Part shown: positions 1 through 11,500 of the stretch, piece after piece | Position numbering within the stretch: the first letter of the stretch is position 1 | How the letters are laid out: every line of letters begins with the position of its first letter | DNA from: Taenia hydatigena | Lineage: Eukaryota > Platyhelminthes > Cestoda > Cyclophyllidea > Taeniidae | Reading direction: 5' to 3' | Length of the DNA: 64,000 nucleotides | NCBI GenBank assembly: GCA_036345935.2 | Contig: JADWOT020000006.1 | Location: 966,221 to 1,030,220, forward strand | Position numbers and translations under genes: made by a program | The notes under the pieces: model-generated | Seen by the model: the letters and a program-made list of their open reading frames with translations, nothing else | What the model was told of the DNA's origin: nothing | The model's database searches: none

Positions 1-265
1 GAAGTCTACTTTTGGGCGCAAACAATTTTTCTAATCTCTTTTTTTCAACAAATCTCTGTAGAAGCTGATTTCTGCTGTTTATTGTGTATCTACGACATTA
101 CTTTACTAGCAACATTGTTCTGGATGCCTTGTTGCATTATTTTAGAAAATCAATACTTTAATTTTCTTATTTTATGCCGTCTGTTGAATATTGTTTCCGT
201 AATCGTGAAGGTCATTGCACTGGTCTCTCATGCACCTAAGCTCTTGTGCTTTGCGTTTTGCTAGG
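1..265. other. AT-rich region upstream of PUS3
   Basis: I see no recognisable coding segment in these 265 bases. The last stretch before the PUS3 start is pyrimidine-rich and ends in CTAG one base before the ATG at 266, so it could be a cis- or trans-splice acceptor. The frame open from 82 to 264 is hydrophobic, low-complexity and matches nothing I know. Confidence 0.5.
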
Positions 266-2131
266 ATGGCACTCTCTGAACTGCAAAAGCTGTCTTATGG
301 GGTAGGAGTTGCGCGTTTACCATTTTTTAGGAACTTTTAGAGAGAACTATTAAGTTAGAGGCTCAAGTCGCTGAGTTGCGCGGACAAATCAACAGCAATC
401 AATCACCTAAATTAAAATCGGAAAAGAGGCCACTGGATTTTACAAAGTATATTGAATTGTTTTTAATGTAAGATTTACTAAGCGCCGGGTGGCTCTTAAG
501 ATTTTATACTTGGGGTGGGATTATTGTGGATTAGCCCGCCAGGAATTGAATAAGTTTACAATAGCTGAAAAACTGGTTGAGGCCTTTTCAAAATCTCGAA
601 TCATCGACGAAAATAGTGATATTGGCTTTGCTGTATGTGGACGCACAGATAAGGGTGTTAGTGGCCTCTCGCAGGTGGGTGAATATTGTAATCTGAATTG
701 CTTGTAGGTAGTTGTGCTAACGCTGCGATCAAACGTTCATGACGGGATTGGTGTTATTGTTCCTGAAGATACTGACAATTTGTGTAAGCCAACTTTTTTT
801 GTTCCTTAACAGGGTTCGGCAAACTATGCGCTCTAATTTGCTTCTTGTGGCTTTCGTAGATCCAGAAAAACCTGAACTTGATTATGTGCTAATTGGCAAC
901 AAAAACCTTCCTCCGGATATTAGGATACTCGCCTGGTGTCCAGTGCCCCTTGACTTCAGTCCAAGGCGGGATTGCATCAGCCGCTCATACAAATACTTCT
1001 TTCCTGTTGGTGACCTAAATATTGAAGACATGCGGGTAGCAGCATCAAAGCTGATAGGCCCGCATGATTTCCGAAATTTTTGCACGCCTCAGATCACTAG
1101 TGGAGTTTTTAATCACGAACGCATCATTTTTGACATTGATCTCTCTGAAGAAGATGGTGCTAAAGCGCAAGTCCTGATTGATGGAATGTTTTGTTCTAGT
1201 TTTATTACACGTTGCATCCAATCAAGTGACGTTTTATCTGCATGTTTTTGCGTCCTCCATGTAATTGTGCCTTTCCATATGCAGGAATCCACGGCGACTT
1301 TGTTGCCTTAATATTCGAGGAAGTGCATTTCTGTACCATCAAATTCGCTGTATTGCTTCCCTTCTCATTGCCATTGGACGAGGCCTTGAATCCCCAAACG
1401 TGTGTTCGTTGCTTCAACTTACATATTCTTCCTAGGCCATCGACGCTCTCCTTGATGTGCAAAAGATGCCGGGTAAACCGCCATACCAGATGGCGGAGGG
1501 TACGCATTCTCGCTTACCGGTTTGTGACCTAAGCATTTTTAGCCGAACCGCTTCTATTTTTCGAACCGGAGTTCCAGAAAATGGACTGGCAGACAAGCCC
1601 CGGTAACTTATTTTGGCATTGCTTCATAAATATATCTAATCAGTTGCTCAGGAGGACGTCATCAGGAGCATGCAGAAATTGTGGACCAAGTACTCTATAA
1701 GGTGATTTGGATATTAAGTATTTTCATTTTCAATATGCGTTCAGCGCCTATACTTCCGTCTTTATTGGACTCCTTTAAGCGGAATAGTAGGAATTCTTTC
1801 ACCATGGGATTTCCATGATTTTTCTTCTATCTTAGAGCAAAAATCACTGAAGTCATGCTGGAAGCGGTAGAAAGTGAGTTCCTCTTTTCTATTTGCGCAT
1901 ATCTTGAATTGCTATGGCAACGCATATTCAGTCATTTTTTTTAAAGAGGTGTTCCCAGATTGCACTCAGAATAATTATTTTGCTGCTATCTCTCGCGAGG
2001 CGCTATCCTCTATTGGCTCCAAACGCAAGTCAATTCTCGAGCGTCCCACTGACGATGCGCTCGAGGAAAAAATACAGAAGCTGGAAGCAAATCGACCGCA
2101 TAAGCAGATCAATCATGCCACAGGTGACTAG
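266..2131 (+). CDS. PUS3: tRNA pseudouridine(38/39) synthase PUS3
   Basis: This gene encodes a homologue of PUS3/Deg1, the TruA-family enzyme that isomerises uridine 38 and 39 in the tRNA anticodon stem. The segments read in the order of the known protein. A short N-terminal coiled-coil part (331-447) ends in KRPLDFTK. The YLGWDY segment leads to the catalytic-Asp motif GRTDKGVS (650-672). Next come LPPDIRILAW, RSYKYFFP and GPHDFRNFC (about 870-1090). The RNA-binding segment SAFLYHQIRC lies in an exon near 1285-1400. The C-terminal tail LEEKIQKLEANR ends at the stop before 2132. The start is the ATG at 266. Introns are short; the one at 675-707 is 33 nt and joins SQ to VVVLTLR in frame. The junction near 447-482 has no canonical GT-AG solution (see findings). 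PRIM1 follows on the same strand about 630 bp downstream. Confidence 0.93.
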
Positions 2132-2761
2132 TGTTTGCTAGTATGTAATAATTTGACGTTAAATACACGCCTTTGAGTGCTAGTTGCCGTTCTTTTGGGG
2201 CTCAGTTCTGGTGTGAGCCTTCTTGGTTGTCCAACGCTCGTGGCAGTCCTCCGGTGTTTCAAGGTTCGTCACTCTTGTCGCACGAAAGCGTTTGTTGCGA
2301 CAGTGTGTAAAATAGAAGATTTTCAAGTAAGGGTCTGGTTCCTTCCTGATCCAAAGGTGTTCGCAGCGCATGATAGGTTTTGATGTCGGGGGTACTCTGC
2401 GCATTTTAAAATTGGTCTAATTCAAAAAAAATAAAGAGAAGAAATAGATCAAAGTAGTTGATGGGTTCTCCGCTTTACGTTACACCACGTAGATCCTTTG
2501 CTCGGGTCGTTACTTTATTTACCGCAGGTTTACTTCGAATAAGTTTTGCGAGTAATGTTAGCACGAAAAAGCGGAAAAATTCGTGTGTTAAAGGTTGTCA
2601 AGTTTTTTGCAGCAAGAACCCTGTTAGTTAAAAAATTTAAATGCACCGAGATATAATAAGGCTCCCATTCTGCTGATTTTGACTCGATGTGTACGCCCAA
2701 TCAATCCCAGAATTTGTCTGGTTTGGCGTGTGTATATTCTGTTCTCTAGGAAATTCTGCTA
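2132..2761. other. Intergenic region between PUS3 and PRIM1
   Basis: This stretch is the PUS3 3' flank and PRIM1 leader. An AATAAA-like sequence lies near 2427 in an A-rich run and may be the PUS3 polyadenylation signal. I see no gene or repeat here. The PRIM1 side ends with a pyrimidine tract and CTAG about a dozen bases before the PRIM1 ATG, which could be a splice-leader acceptor. Confidence 0.45.
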
Positions 2762-4648
2762 ATGGGTTCTTCGGAAAATCTTGATCAAAACCTTAAAATA
2801 TTTTACAAAAAGTTGTTCCCGTGTGATTTGCTTTGCAAATGGCTGTGTTGTGGCTCAAATCAACCGCTGGAAACGGTACTATTTAATGTCATCATGCAAC
2901 GATTATAGCTTGCTCGGAGAGAGTTTAGTTTTTCTCTCGCTGGTGACGTCTATCTCCGCTATCAAAGCTTTAGCGACCCAGCTTCTCTTCGGAGAGAACT
3001 TGTGAAAGCCTGTCCCCATAAGATCGACATCGGTGCTGTTTATGGCGCTCCGCCAAAACTGCAAAGGTCTATGTCTTCGGTTTCATTTGTCGTAAGTTAT
3101 TCTGTTCTGGAGTCGTTTTTGGTGGTTTACCTATTTTTTCTCTATGATCTTATGACTTGGAAATGTTTCATGGCCTTTTCATAACATCTATGTGAAATGC
3201 AGACTCATATCGCTTTTATTGGCCATTATCCTTTTTTCCTCTTTACTACCCATAGTTTATAGCACTCTTATGACCTATCTTCCATTCTACGTTGTTTGAA
3301 GGTTTTTTTGACTTACTTTTTAGCTCCATTATTAATTTAATCATTCTTCATAGGCCTTGGCATGTTCATCATCAGGGAATATGTGGGTTCTTTATATTTT
3401 AAATCTATTCTTGTCTGATTTTGTTCTAGCCAGAATGGAAGGAGTTGGTTTTCGACATTGATTTAACTGACTACGACGATACTCGTTTTTGTTGCGGAGC
3501 TGTAAATCCTCATGCCAAGACTGCAGTATGTCACCACTGCTGGGAATTGGCCAAGTGTGCTGTAATTTGTTTGGATCGGGCCTTGCGAAAAGATTTCGGC
3601 TTTGAACACATTCTCTGGGTTTATTCCGGCCGGAGGGGAGTCCACTGCTGGGTGTGTGACTCCGTTGCTAGGCGATTGGACTCTGCGGGCCGGACGGCAG
3701 TCGCCGAGTACTTAACCATCGTTCATGGCAATGAAGCACGGAAGGTAACTCAAACGGTCTTTCTCGTCCTGATAATTAATTTCGAATTTAGCCAAAAGCG
3801 AAACCATCATCACATATTGAGCCGTTGCTTCATCCATCTCTTGAGGCTGCTGCAGAGTTGTTGAATTCGCACTTTCTGAAGTACTGTGTTTCGCAAGATC
3901 TTCTAAGCTCTCGCTATCCCGATCGTGTGCAGTGGGTGCTTCAACACCTCCCCTCTGACATGGCTGATGAACGAAAAAAACTCCTTGAACAGTGGACCAC
4001 CAACAAGGCGAACAGCGCTGATTCGACAGCAAAGCGTTGGAACACTTTAAAGTGCTTTCTTCAAGAGGAGGGGCGCAATAATGCCGTTAAAGACATCATA
4101 TTGAGTACTGTTTATCCTAGGCTCGATAGTAATGTCACACACGGTAGGTTTTTTATTCTCTCTAAGGCATCTTAGTTGGCGGATTATAGGTTATGTAGAT
4201 TTTGATTCGCCTTGCACTTTTTCAAAAGCTGTTTTGCTTCATTAAACATTAAAACGAATGCCTCTTTTGACCATAGCTACTAAGTCTTTTACCGATTGTT
4301 TCAGCTCCTGGCCACCTTCTGAAGAGTCCGTTTTGCATTCATCCGAAGACGGGTTTTGTTTGTGTTCCTATTGACCCTAACCTAATCGAAGAGTTCGATC
4401 CTCTGGCCGTGCCGCGGTTGAACGAGCTGGTTGCGACGCTTTCGCAAGCGAACGCCCCTGATGAGGTGACCTCCCAGCATCTGCTTGCGTACAAGCAGAC
4501 CGCACTTCGTCCTTACATTGAATTCTTTGAAACTTTTGTTAATCGCCTCTCTGCCTCCATGGAAGAGATTGCGAAATTGGAAACTGATGCTGTTAACGTT
4601 GGGATTCATGGTGAGATGCCAACTTTGATGGATGTTTCGTCGAAATGA
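2762..4648 (+). CDS. PRIM1: DNA primase small (catalytic) subunit PRIM1
   Basis: This gene encodes the catalytic subunit of eukaryotic primase, which makes the RNA primer for DNA polymerase alpha in the nucleus. The reading starts at the ATG at 2762 ([20 protein letters not shown]) and continues through [18 protein letters not shown] and HKIDIGAVY. After an intron comes the diagnostic block at 3445-3745. It contains [11 protein letters not shown] with the metal-binding aspartates, the zinc-type CCGAV...CHHCW segment, DFGFEH, and [13 protein letters not shown]. The later exons carry [40 protein letters not shown], and a tail ending at the stop before 4649. Length and order match the roughly 420-residue family. 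It is convergent with the FKBP gene, whose stop lies about 370 bp downstream. Confidence 0.95.
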
Positions 4649-5015
4649 TGGAAATTGATTATCTGCTATGTAGTGTCTTCCAGAATTCACACTTTTTAAG
4701 GTTAAAATCCTGAAATATAATATCCTTGTACTCACGCATTTAAAATTTACTCTTAAGATGGGTAGCCAAGCGTCATGTAGCGTGGACAATGCAAATTTCC
4801 CACACAAATTTTCCTTTGGACTGCTTAGAAGGCGTAATTTCAGCTACTCCGCTGCTATTATTTGTAGTTGAGTTAGATGGATTCCTCGCTTGATCTAACT
4901 AGCACATATGCGGCTTGCACTCCCTCATCAATACCCAGAACGCCGAAGTGTTGTTTCATAGAGTTCTATTTTTATTTGAACTAACCCATAGCAATTTCCA
5001 AATAAGACTGTCCAC
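4649..5015. other. Convergent intergenic region, PRIM1 / FKBP
   Basis: This region between two convergent stop codons must hold both 3' UTRs. I see no additional gene. A 141-codon minus-strand open frame across 4382-4807 overlaps the PRIM1 last exon and resembles no protein, so it is treated as a shadow. Confidence 0.5.
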
Positions 5016-6384
5016 CTAGTCTGTGCTGCCACAAAACGCATCCTACAATGAATGATCTTAAATGCGTTGCTGTCAACTTACGTCTCCCAGCTGTTTTACG
5101 GCGCAATTTAGCAAATCTTTCGCACGAGTGGTCTCATCGGAAAGAATTTTTCTGCATAGATTCAGCTTTCTTTCTGCTTCGCAATTGTCAGCATTCACCT
5201 CAAGCACTTTCTCAAAACATTTTTCAGCTTCGCTGTAGTTATTTTTCATGATATAGGCCAGACCTTTCCGGAACAAGCACTTTTCATTATTTGGATCCTT
5301 TTTAAAAGCATAGTCACAGACCTGGATGCACGCATCGGGTTCATTCATTTTAAGAAGGCAAAGAGCTCGGTTTTGGCAAGTAATACTGCGTATGGGTAGG
5401 TAATCACTAGCATCACAGCTTTCAAATCCCAAGATATTAATACTGCTGTACATGTGGTTCGCTAGTCTATATTTTCCGGCCTATAGCACACAGAAAAAAA
5501 CAAAAATCACAAGCTACCTTGAAGAATGTGTTCGCTCTACTTTTCATAGCTAGAAGAGTATTTAAATTTTCTTTAGAATTAGCCAATTCATTTGGGCGCT
5601 CTCGTAACTTGCAAGATTTGATAGTTATATGGTACCATAAAACCGCATCTTCGGGTATACCACGTCTTTCACACTCCGCAGGTGTGAAAGACAATGGTTT
5701 GGTCACTTGGCATCGGTATTCACCACCCACGTTAAATGAGAATAGCGCCCTACAGACTCCCTCAGGAAAATCACAACCGTCGAAGTCACCCAACATAAAA
5801 GTGGTGTCTCGACAATCAAATAAGTCTTCATTACAATATGCTTCTATGTGAATTGTTACCTCCTCACCGGGAAGTGGGGAAATACTGCTCCCTTTGTTGA
5901 TGCAGGAAATTGGAAGAGTTATACTAGGACCATAGTTCAAAAGGTACCCTATGAAATCATGTATGACAAATTCCCCATGCAAAATTTACCATAAAAGGAA
6001 AGGAGTTCTATTTCATATCTGCGAATTTGGGAATCGTTGTAGGCGTAATCCGGAAACACAATGACTTCACAAATCTCACCACATTTCATAGTTGGTATGA
6101 CAACATCAAAAGCCTTAATTAAATAAGCTGCGGCACATAAGCGAAATGCAAATGTTCTAACCACGACGGAGTGGGACCCTAATGGGTTTGTCCCTAGCAC
6201 GACTGGAGTCAAATAGTTCTCCATGTTTCTCTCCATCATGATACCATCCAACGTAGTGTATGGTAGCGATATCCGAATAGATAGGTGAGAAATGTGAATG
6301 CCCCTGCTTTGTTATTTTCTTCAAGATACCACGGTCATTGACAATGCTCACAAAATCTTTATAAGAAAAACCGTAGTCTTCCAT
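5016..6384 (-). CDS. Large FKBP-type immunophilin with TPR domain (FKBP4/5-like)
   Basis: This gene encodes a TPR immunophilin of the FKBP51/52 type, expected to bind the Hsp90 C-terminus through TPRs. The ATG is at 6384. The first FKBP domain reads GILKKITKQG, ATIHYVGWYHDG, FDSSRARDK, IKAFDVVIPTMKCGE and VIVFPDYAY. A second, degenerate FKBP-like domain follows (FMLGDFDGCDFPEGVCRALF, then VTKPLSFTPAE). Next come TPRs: ANTFFK joined across a 37-nt intron to AGKYRLANHMY, then NRALCLLKMNEPDACIQVCD and EKCLFRKGLAYIMKNNYSEA. At 5073 the frame runs straight into a GTAAGT donor (GGAGAC|GTAAGT). A 39-nt intron then gives a short last exon DAFCGSTD ending at 5016. The protein is somewhat shorter than vertebrate FKBP4. 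Assignment between FKBP4/5 and related TPR-FKBPs is uncertain. Confidence 0.85.
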
Positions 6385-8589
6385 TTCTTGCCGTTAATGA
6401 AAATTATCACGAGAAATAACGAAGAATTTGAAGTCGTCAAGGTCCAGCGGCCCAAATGTTGCATATTGAATAGACTTCAACGAGTAACTGCTAACAAATA
6501 CAGAATAATGTCTGCAAAAGATGCCTAAACTTATAAATAAAGACTTTTTTACAAGCCAGATGTGATGCGAGTAGAGATGAAAGCATTGCATATTTGGTAC
6601 TATCTCTTCTGCAAATTTATTCTCTGAATGCCGATTTTTCCGATAATTTTTTAAATAGTAAAAACGATAACGGATTTGCCTACTATTACGACCGTGTAGC
6701 AAAAATACTCCTAAATGCATCAAGGTTATATTTTATATAACAGCCTATGCTTCTTAGTTCTAATAAATTTTTAAACTACAATCTTTTATGGATTCTAAAA
6801 CAATACTACTTGTTTTTGGGCTTGTGTTATCAAGATTACATAGCAAATGCGATGTATCGCCTAATAAATACGCGCGGGTCTTCCGGCTCTCGGTCGTGTG
6901 CTGTAAGTTAATGCTAGCAAGCTTCTCTTGTTGGATTCCAGAAGCAGTCTTTCCATTCCTCTCTGTTTTCTCTTTCCTAAGGCAAGATGAGGATACCCAC
7001 TCTCCCCATTAGGAAGCTTTACAATCGTTTGCTTTATGTTACTGCGCTCTACATGTGTGACCCTTGGGAACAAAGAATGTGCGGTATCCTTTTAAACTCA
7101 AATGTGTGATTGGCTGCAAGATAATATTTTTAATCTTCTTCTTTTAATTTGTTAGTTGGTACCAATGTTTGTAAATCTTGCTACATAATCCTCCCAAGCT
7201 GTGCCATATTTCCCTTAGTGTTGTCGTAGTTTCACTAATGGTTGGCTTTTTCATGGTTTTGCTGCTATCTGCAATTGTGTTTCTTCCCTCCGATGCGATG
7301 GCTTTGTACTCGTACGTTCAAAGACGCTTCTCCGGTCATAATCTTTGATTCCGTGTCGTATTATGCATTCCCAATTGAATGCTGCTTTGTGATAAAACTC
7401 CTACGGCGCAGTCCTACTGGGTTTTTTTAAGTACATAATATTCCCTTTGCACAATTCAATAATTTTCGAATGGGCTCTTTGGGAACCGGAACTTGGGTGG
7501 TAAAGTAGAGTTGCCTTTCTCGCCTACCAGATTTAATGTACCTCTCGTTCAAAGGCAAATAAATTGCATAATCATGGGGCGGATTCCGCTTGGAAAGAAA
7601 TTATCCGTTTTCACCTCCTTTGATGTGGTCATGTGACGGGTACAAAGGTTAGGTTTGATGATTGTTCGCACGGGTCCGTTGATCGCAGCTTTTATCGTCT
7701 GCGCGGTGTCGTTACGGGTTGCGCTCACGTCTCTAGTCGAAAAAGGCAGCCGCCCGAAAATAAAAGGAGGGGCGACCCGACAGGCGCATGCGCTTTTTCA
7801 CGAGGGGGGTCTGTAAGCACGTTTTGCGTGCAGGTCCTCTTGACGGGGTGATCTGGCCGGTCAGCGTGATTACCTGCTCGGGGGGTCAAGTCGCGTGTGG
7901 GGCTTCGTAAGGTTTGGGAACTGGAACTAGGGCAGGAACTCCCGCAGGTCGCCACTTACATTTTTGATTTGACGTGGCGGGGAGTGGGTTCGCGTTTTTT
8001 TGAGCCTAGCGACGACTTTACCCTTTTTACCATAGGAAAAAAGTGATGTAACGCAATTTCTATCAAAAGGTCAGCGGGTAGTGTGCAATCCGCTCACGAT
8101 TTTACGCGGCTGAGGAATTCTATCGCATTGGCAGAAGGTGTTAGTGCTGCCGATCTGTATGTCTTTATATTAAAGTAGGTTAAAATGCAAGGGTAATGAA
8201 TGACGAATTTGATGGAGTAGAGGTTGGAGTTGATGAAACGCCCCCACACGTTCCTAAATACAATATTTAGGGCTTTTTAAAAATTGGCTTTTAGCGCAAA
8301 GCAAGACCTAAAAATTTGCTTTAGTTAATTGTATATTTTTCGCCTGTCGCTCTTTTTTAGAGATAAATGATTTCATAAAACTGCAGTGGCAAGGATTATT
8401 ATGACTCATGGGTTTGTCTTTGTAAAAAGGAAATTAAGTAAAGAAAAGTTGTTAGATGACTCAGGTTACTTTGGATTGATTAAGAAATGTAAGTTGTTTA
8501 AAAATGCCACTTTGTTCAGTGGCAGCTTCGGAAATTAACTTTAAGTATGCCTTACCGTTGTAACACCTGCGTTGTTGTGTTCATGTTCT
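6385..8589. other. Divergent intergenic region, FKBP / SLX4
   Basis: This 2.2-kb region separates divergently transcribed genes and must contain both promoters. An open frame at 6788 begins with a hydrophobic, signal-peptide-like segment (MDSKTILLVFGLVLSRLHSK). It has no recognisable continuation and I do not call it a gene. The stretch at about 7620-8010 is clearly more GC- and CpG-rich than its surroundings. No RNA gene was recognised. Confidence 0.45.
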
Positions 8590-11500
8590 ATGGCTTTTAT
8601 TGACAATCGGGAAGGAGCTTCTGGTTGCTGCGAATTGTGTAATCAGCCCTTTAATTCGTGGCTAGCAGAGCGAATACACTTACATCGAGAATCGTGTTCC
8701 CAAAGAAATGTTAGAGAAGTTTTATATTTATTTCTTGAAGGCTCGAAAGTTGTCTAGGTGTCCAGCTTGCTCAAGACATTTATCAACCTCTGTAAATGAT
8801 ATCCCTTTACATATTTTTTTAGACTGCACTTGAACATATCAGGGAATGCGCTAAGGTTTTGGGCATTTCGCTGTATGATATTCTCCTGTTAAGTAGGAGT
8901 GATACGTCTGTTGACAATAATATAAGGTAGTGTAATTAACGCTAGGTACGTGCCATCATGAATGACCCGTCTATCTCTGAGTATAGGGCAGGTGTTTTGC
9001 ATCGTCTAAAAGGCAAATCGTCGTCATCTGTGCAAAGAATAGGCAAAATTAAAAAGAAACGCGGCAAAATATGTGTCTCTTCCGTTGATCACCTTTTGAT
9101 TTCGGTGGAGTTTAGACGAGTGATATTCTTGGATCGTCTCTCCCGCATTCTAAACGTAATATTCGCTCAATGTATGCCAAACAACTTTTGCTTTTTTTAT
9201 GCTCTGCGTTTTTAACGTAGGATTCTTCCGATTGGAACCCTCTTTGCTATAAGAATTTCAACAACGTCCTCACCTCTGATCTTTGGAAATTGGCTGCACT
9301 TTCTCTCAGCGTCGAATCTGTATCGGATCCAAACAGATTCTACGTAGAATCGCTTTCCGCTCATATTAGTCCTGCTCAAAAAAAGCAAGACTTTAATCGC
9401 TTACATTTATCGCAAACCCTCTTTGAGGGCCCGTCTCAACAAGCACCTGGCTTTTTTGGGACTTCTCGATTCGTGGTATGTATCTCGATGCATTGTTTAA
9501 GACAGCGAAGTCTGACAGGCTTAGGGTTGTAATTATTTTTGTAACCATTATTAAGGTTTGGCAAGTAGGTGTTATGCCACCAGTAGCTTTCAGACGTTTA
9601 CAGCACCTCTGAAGCTTTTTCATTTAAGATGGAGAGGGGAATGGATGGAGACGATAAAGTTCTCTTTTTGGAGATGCTATCCCGGATGGTGGATAGTCCT
9701 ATTTGCTCGGATTTGTCTATTTATTTGGACTCTGGTGTGCGTGTTTTCGCACATCGTTTCATCCTGGCCGCTTGGAATCCTGAATTATTTCTTCTAGAGG
9801 TTGTCAATAACTTCCCTGTCGATTTATTTCTCATTTACTTTCTTACATAGAGTGGTTTGCTATTTTAGGAAAATAATGCTTCCATTAGTGCTCCTGGAAT
9901 GAGCAAAGAGGCATTACTTAGGCTTCTGCGCGCTCTTTACACTTTTGATCTATCTTTTCTCTCTTCTCTACCACCTGAAGCCGAGTTTACTCTCGATTGG
10001 TAAGTCATTACTTTCTGTTATTTTCTTACCTAACGCGCTCACTTCTTGTATTAAGCCATTCACCTTATCTATAGTTGGCAAATGTTGGATGCTGTCCGCA
10101 ACAAGATTCAATCCAATGCCGCCTGTGGTTTTGTTGATAATCCTGTTGAGGACACTAGAAAAGCTAGGAATTTATTGAATTCTTCGGAGCTAGTCGCTTC
10201 TCCTTCCGCCAAAAAGAAGACCAGTTCTCACGAAGTTGGCGGGTCTGATAGTTTAGTGGACTTATTTGCATCCACAACAGATAGTTCGGCTTTCCTTGGC
10301 ACCCCCCGGAATCTTCTTGAACATAATACTGTAAGAAAATGCATTCAATGCGTACAATTCGGGTGTCATATTCTATTCAGAAACGTTTCTTTAGGTCGCA
10401 GCATCTCTTTCTACGCCTTATCCCCACCCTTCACCAGCTGTCGATATCCTGGAACCTCTCGACAAGGTCAGTAGTCGCAGAACTATTGACTTTTTGGAAA
10501 GATCCTCTATGCTTGGCACTAATGACGCCCTTAAATCCTTCTTCGTTTTTTCCACTGTAACTGGGCTGAGACGAGTGTTCTAACGTTTGTTGAGCGAAGG
10601 AACAAATCAACGCTTACTTCATACGTTTGAGGTACACACTACCTAAACTCTCCAAGATTATCCCTGCACTAGAGATGCCGTCGTTCACTCTGGCTTTCTG
10701 CTTGTGTGAAACAGTAGTTATGGTTGAAATTTGTCATCCGGCTTAACTTGGCTCAAAAGTGAGCAAAAAACCTGTCTCGGAGACTATTGGAACTCCCACT
10801 TTTATTCTGACATGAAACTATGGTACGATCTTGTGCTGCGCTGCAATAGTGACATGAGGAGGCTCGTACTGTATATGAGGTGGAGGATGGGTGAGCGGAA
10901 CGTTCTTTATTTTCACTCTGTACTCGTCTAATGTCTCTCGGGGTGATTTTCTATCAGAATGTTGCATGTTCATCGGATAAACACTTACGCATGTATAAAA
11001 TAGACCAGGGCGCTGGTAGACAAGCACATCGAAGAAGGCACAGAGACGGCCAGTTGGGGATTTTCTGCTCATAAGAAGAGCAGATTATTTATCGTGGTGG
11101 TGATTATTTTCGAAACACGCATTTACATCCTCTGCTTCTCAGCCTTTAGGCTCGTGTACAACGTCTGAAAATGGAAGAAAAAATAACATGGACTCTGAAA
11201 AGGGAGTTATTAGAGATGAGGTTTGTATTTTTGCAATCGCATTATTCTGTGTGTTAAATGCGATATTATTCCCCTCATAACTTTCCCATGTAATTGTCCT
11301 CCATCCAATTCTACAGAATTAATTAGGTTATCTCCTGTTTATAAAATAGATTCCTCATTTTGATTGCCACTTTCTCGTCAACGCAGCTCTACCACTCGCC
11401 TCGTCAGTCAGTGGAACTCGATGTCGATCCTCCTGCTTTCTCCGAAGAGTATGATGCTTTTCATGCATCTAAACCGCTACCTTCCTTGCCATTTTTTGAA

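Noticed and set aside
4382..4807. 141-codon minus-strand frame antisense to the PRIM1 last exon
   Set aside because: It overlaps a secure coding exon, begins with a non-conserved segment, and matches no family.
6788..7012. Signal-peptide-like short open frame
   Set aside because: It has a hydrophobic start but no recognisable mature part, no spliced continuation and no similarity to a known family.
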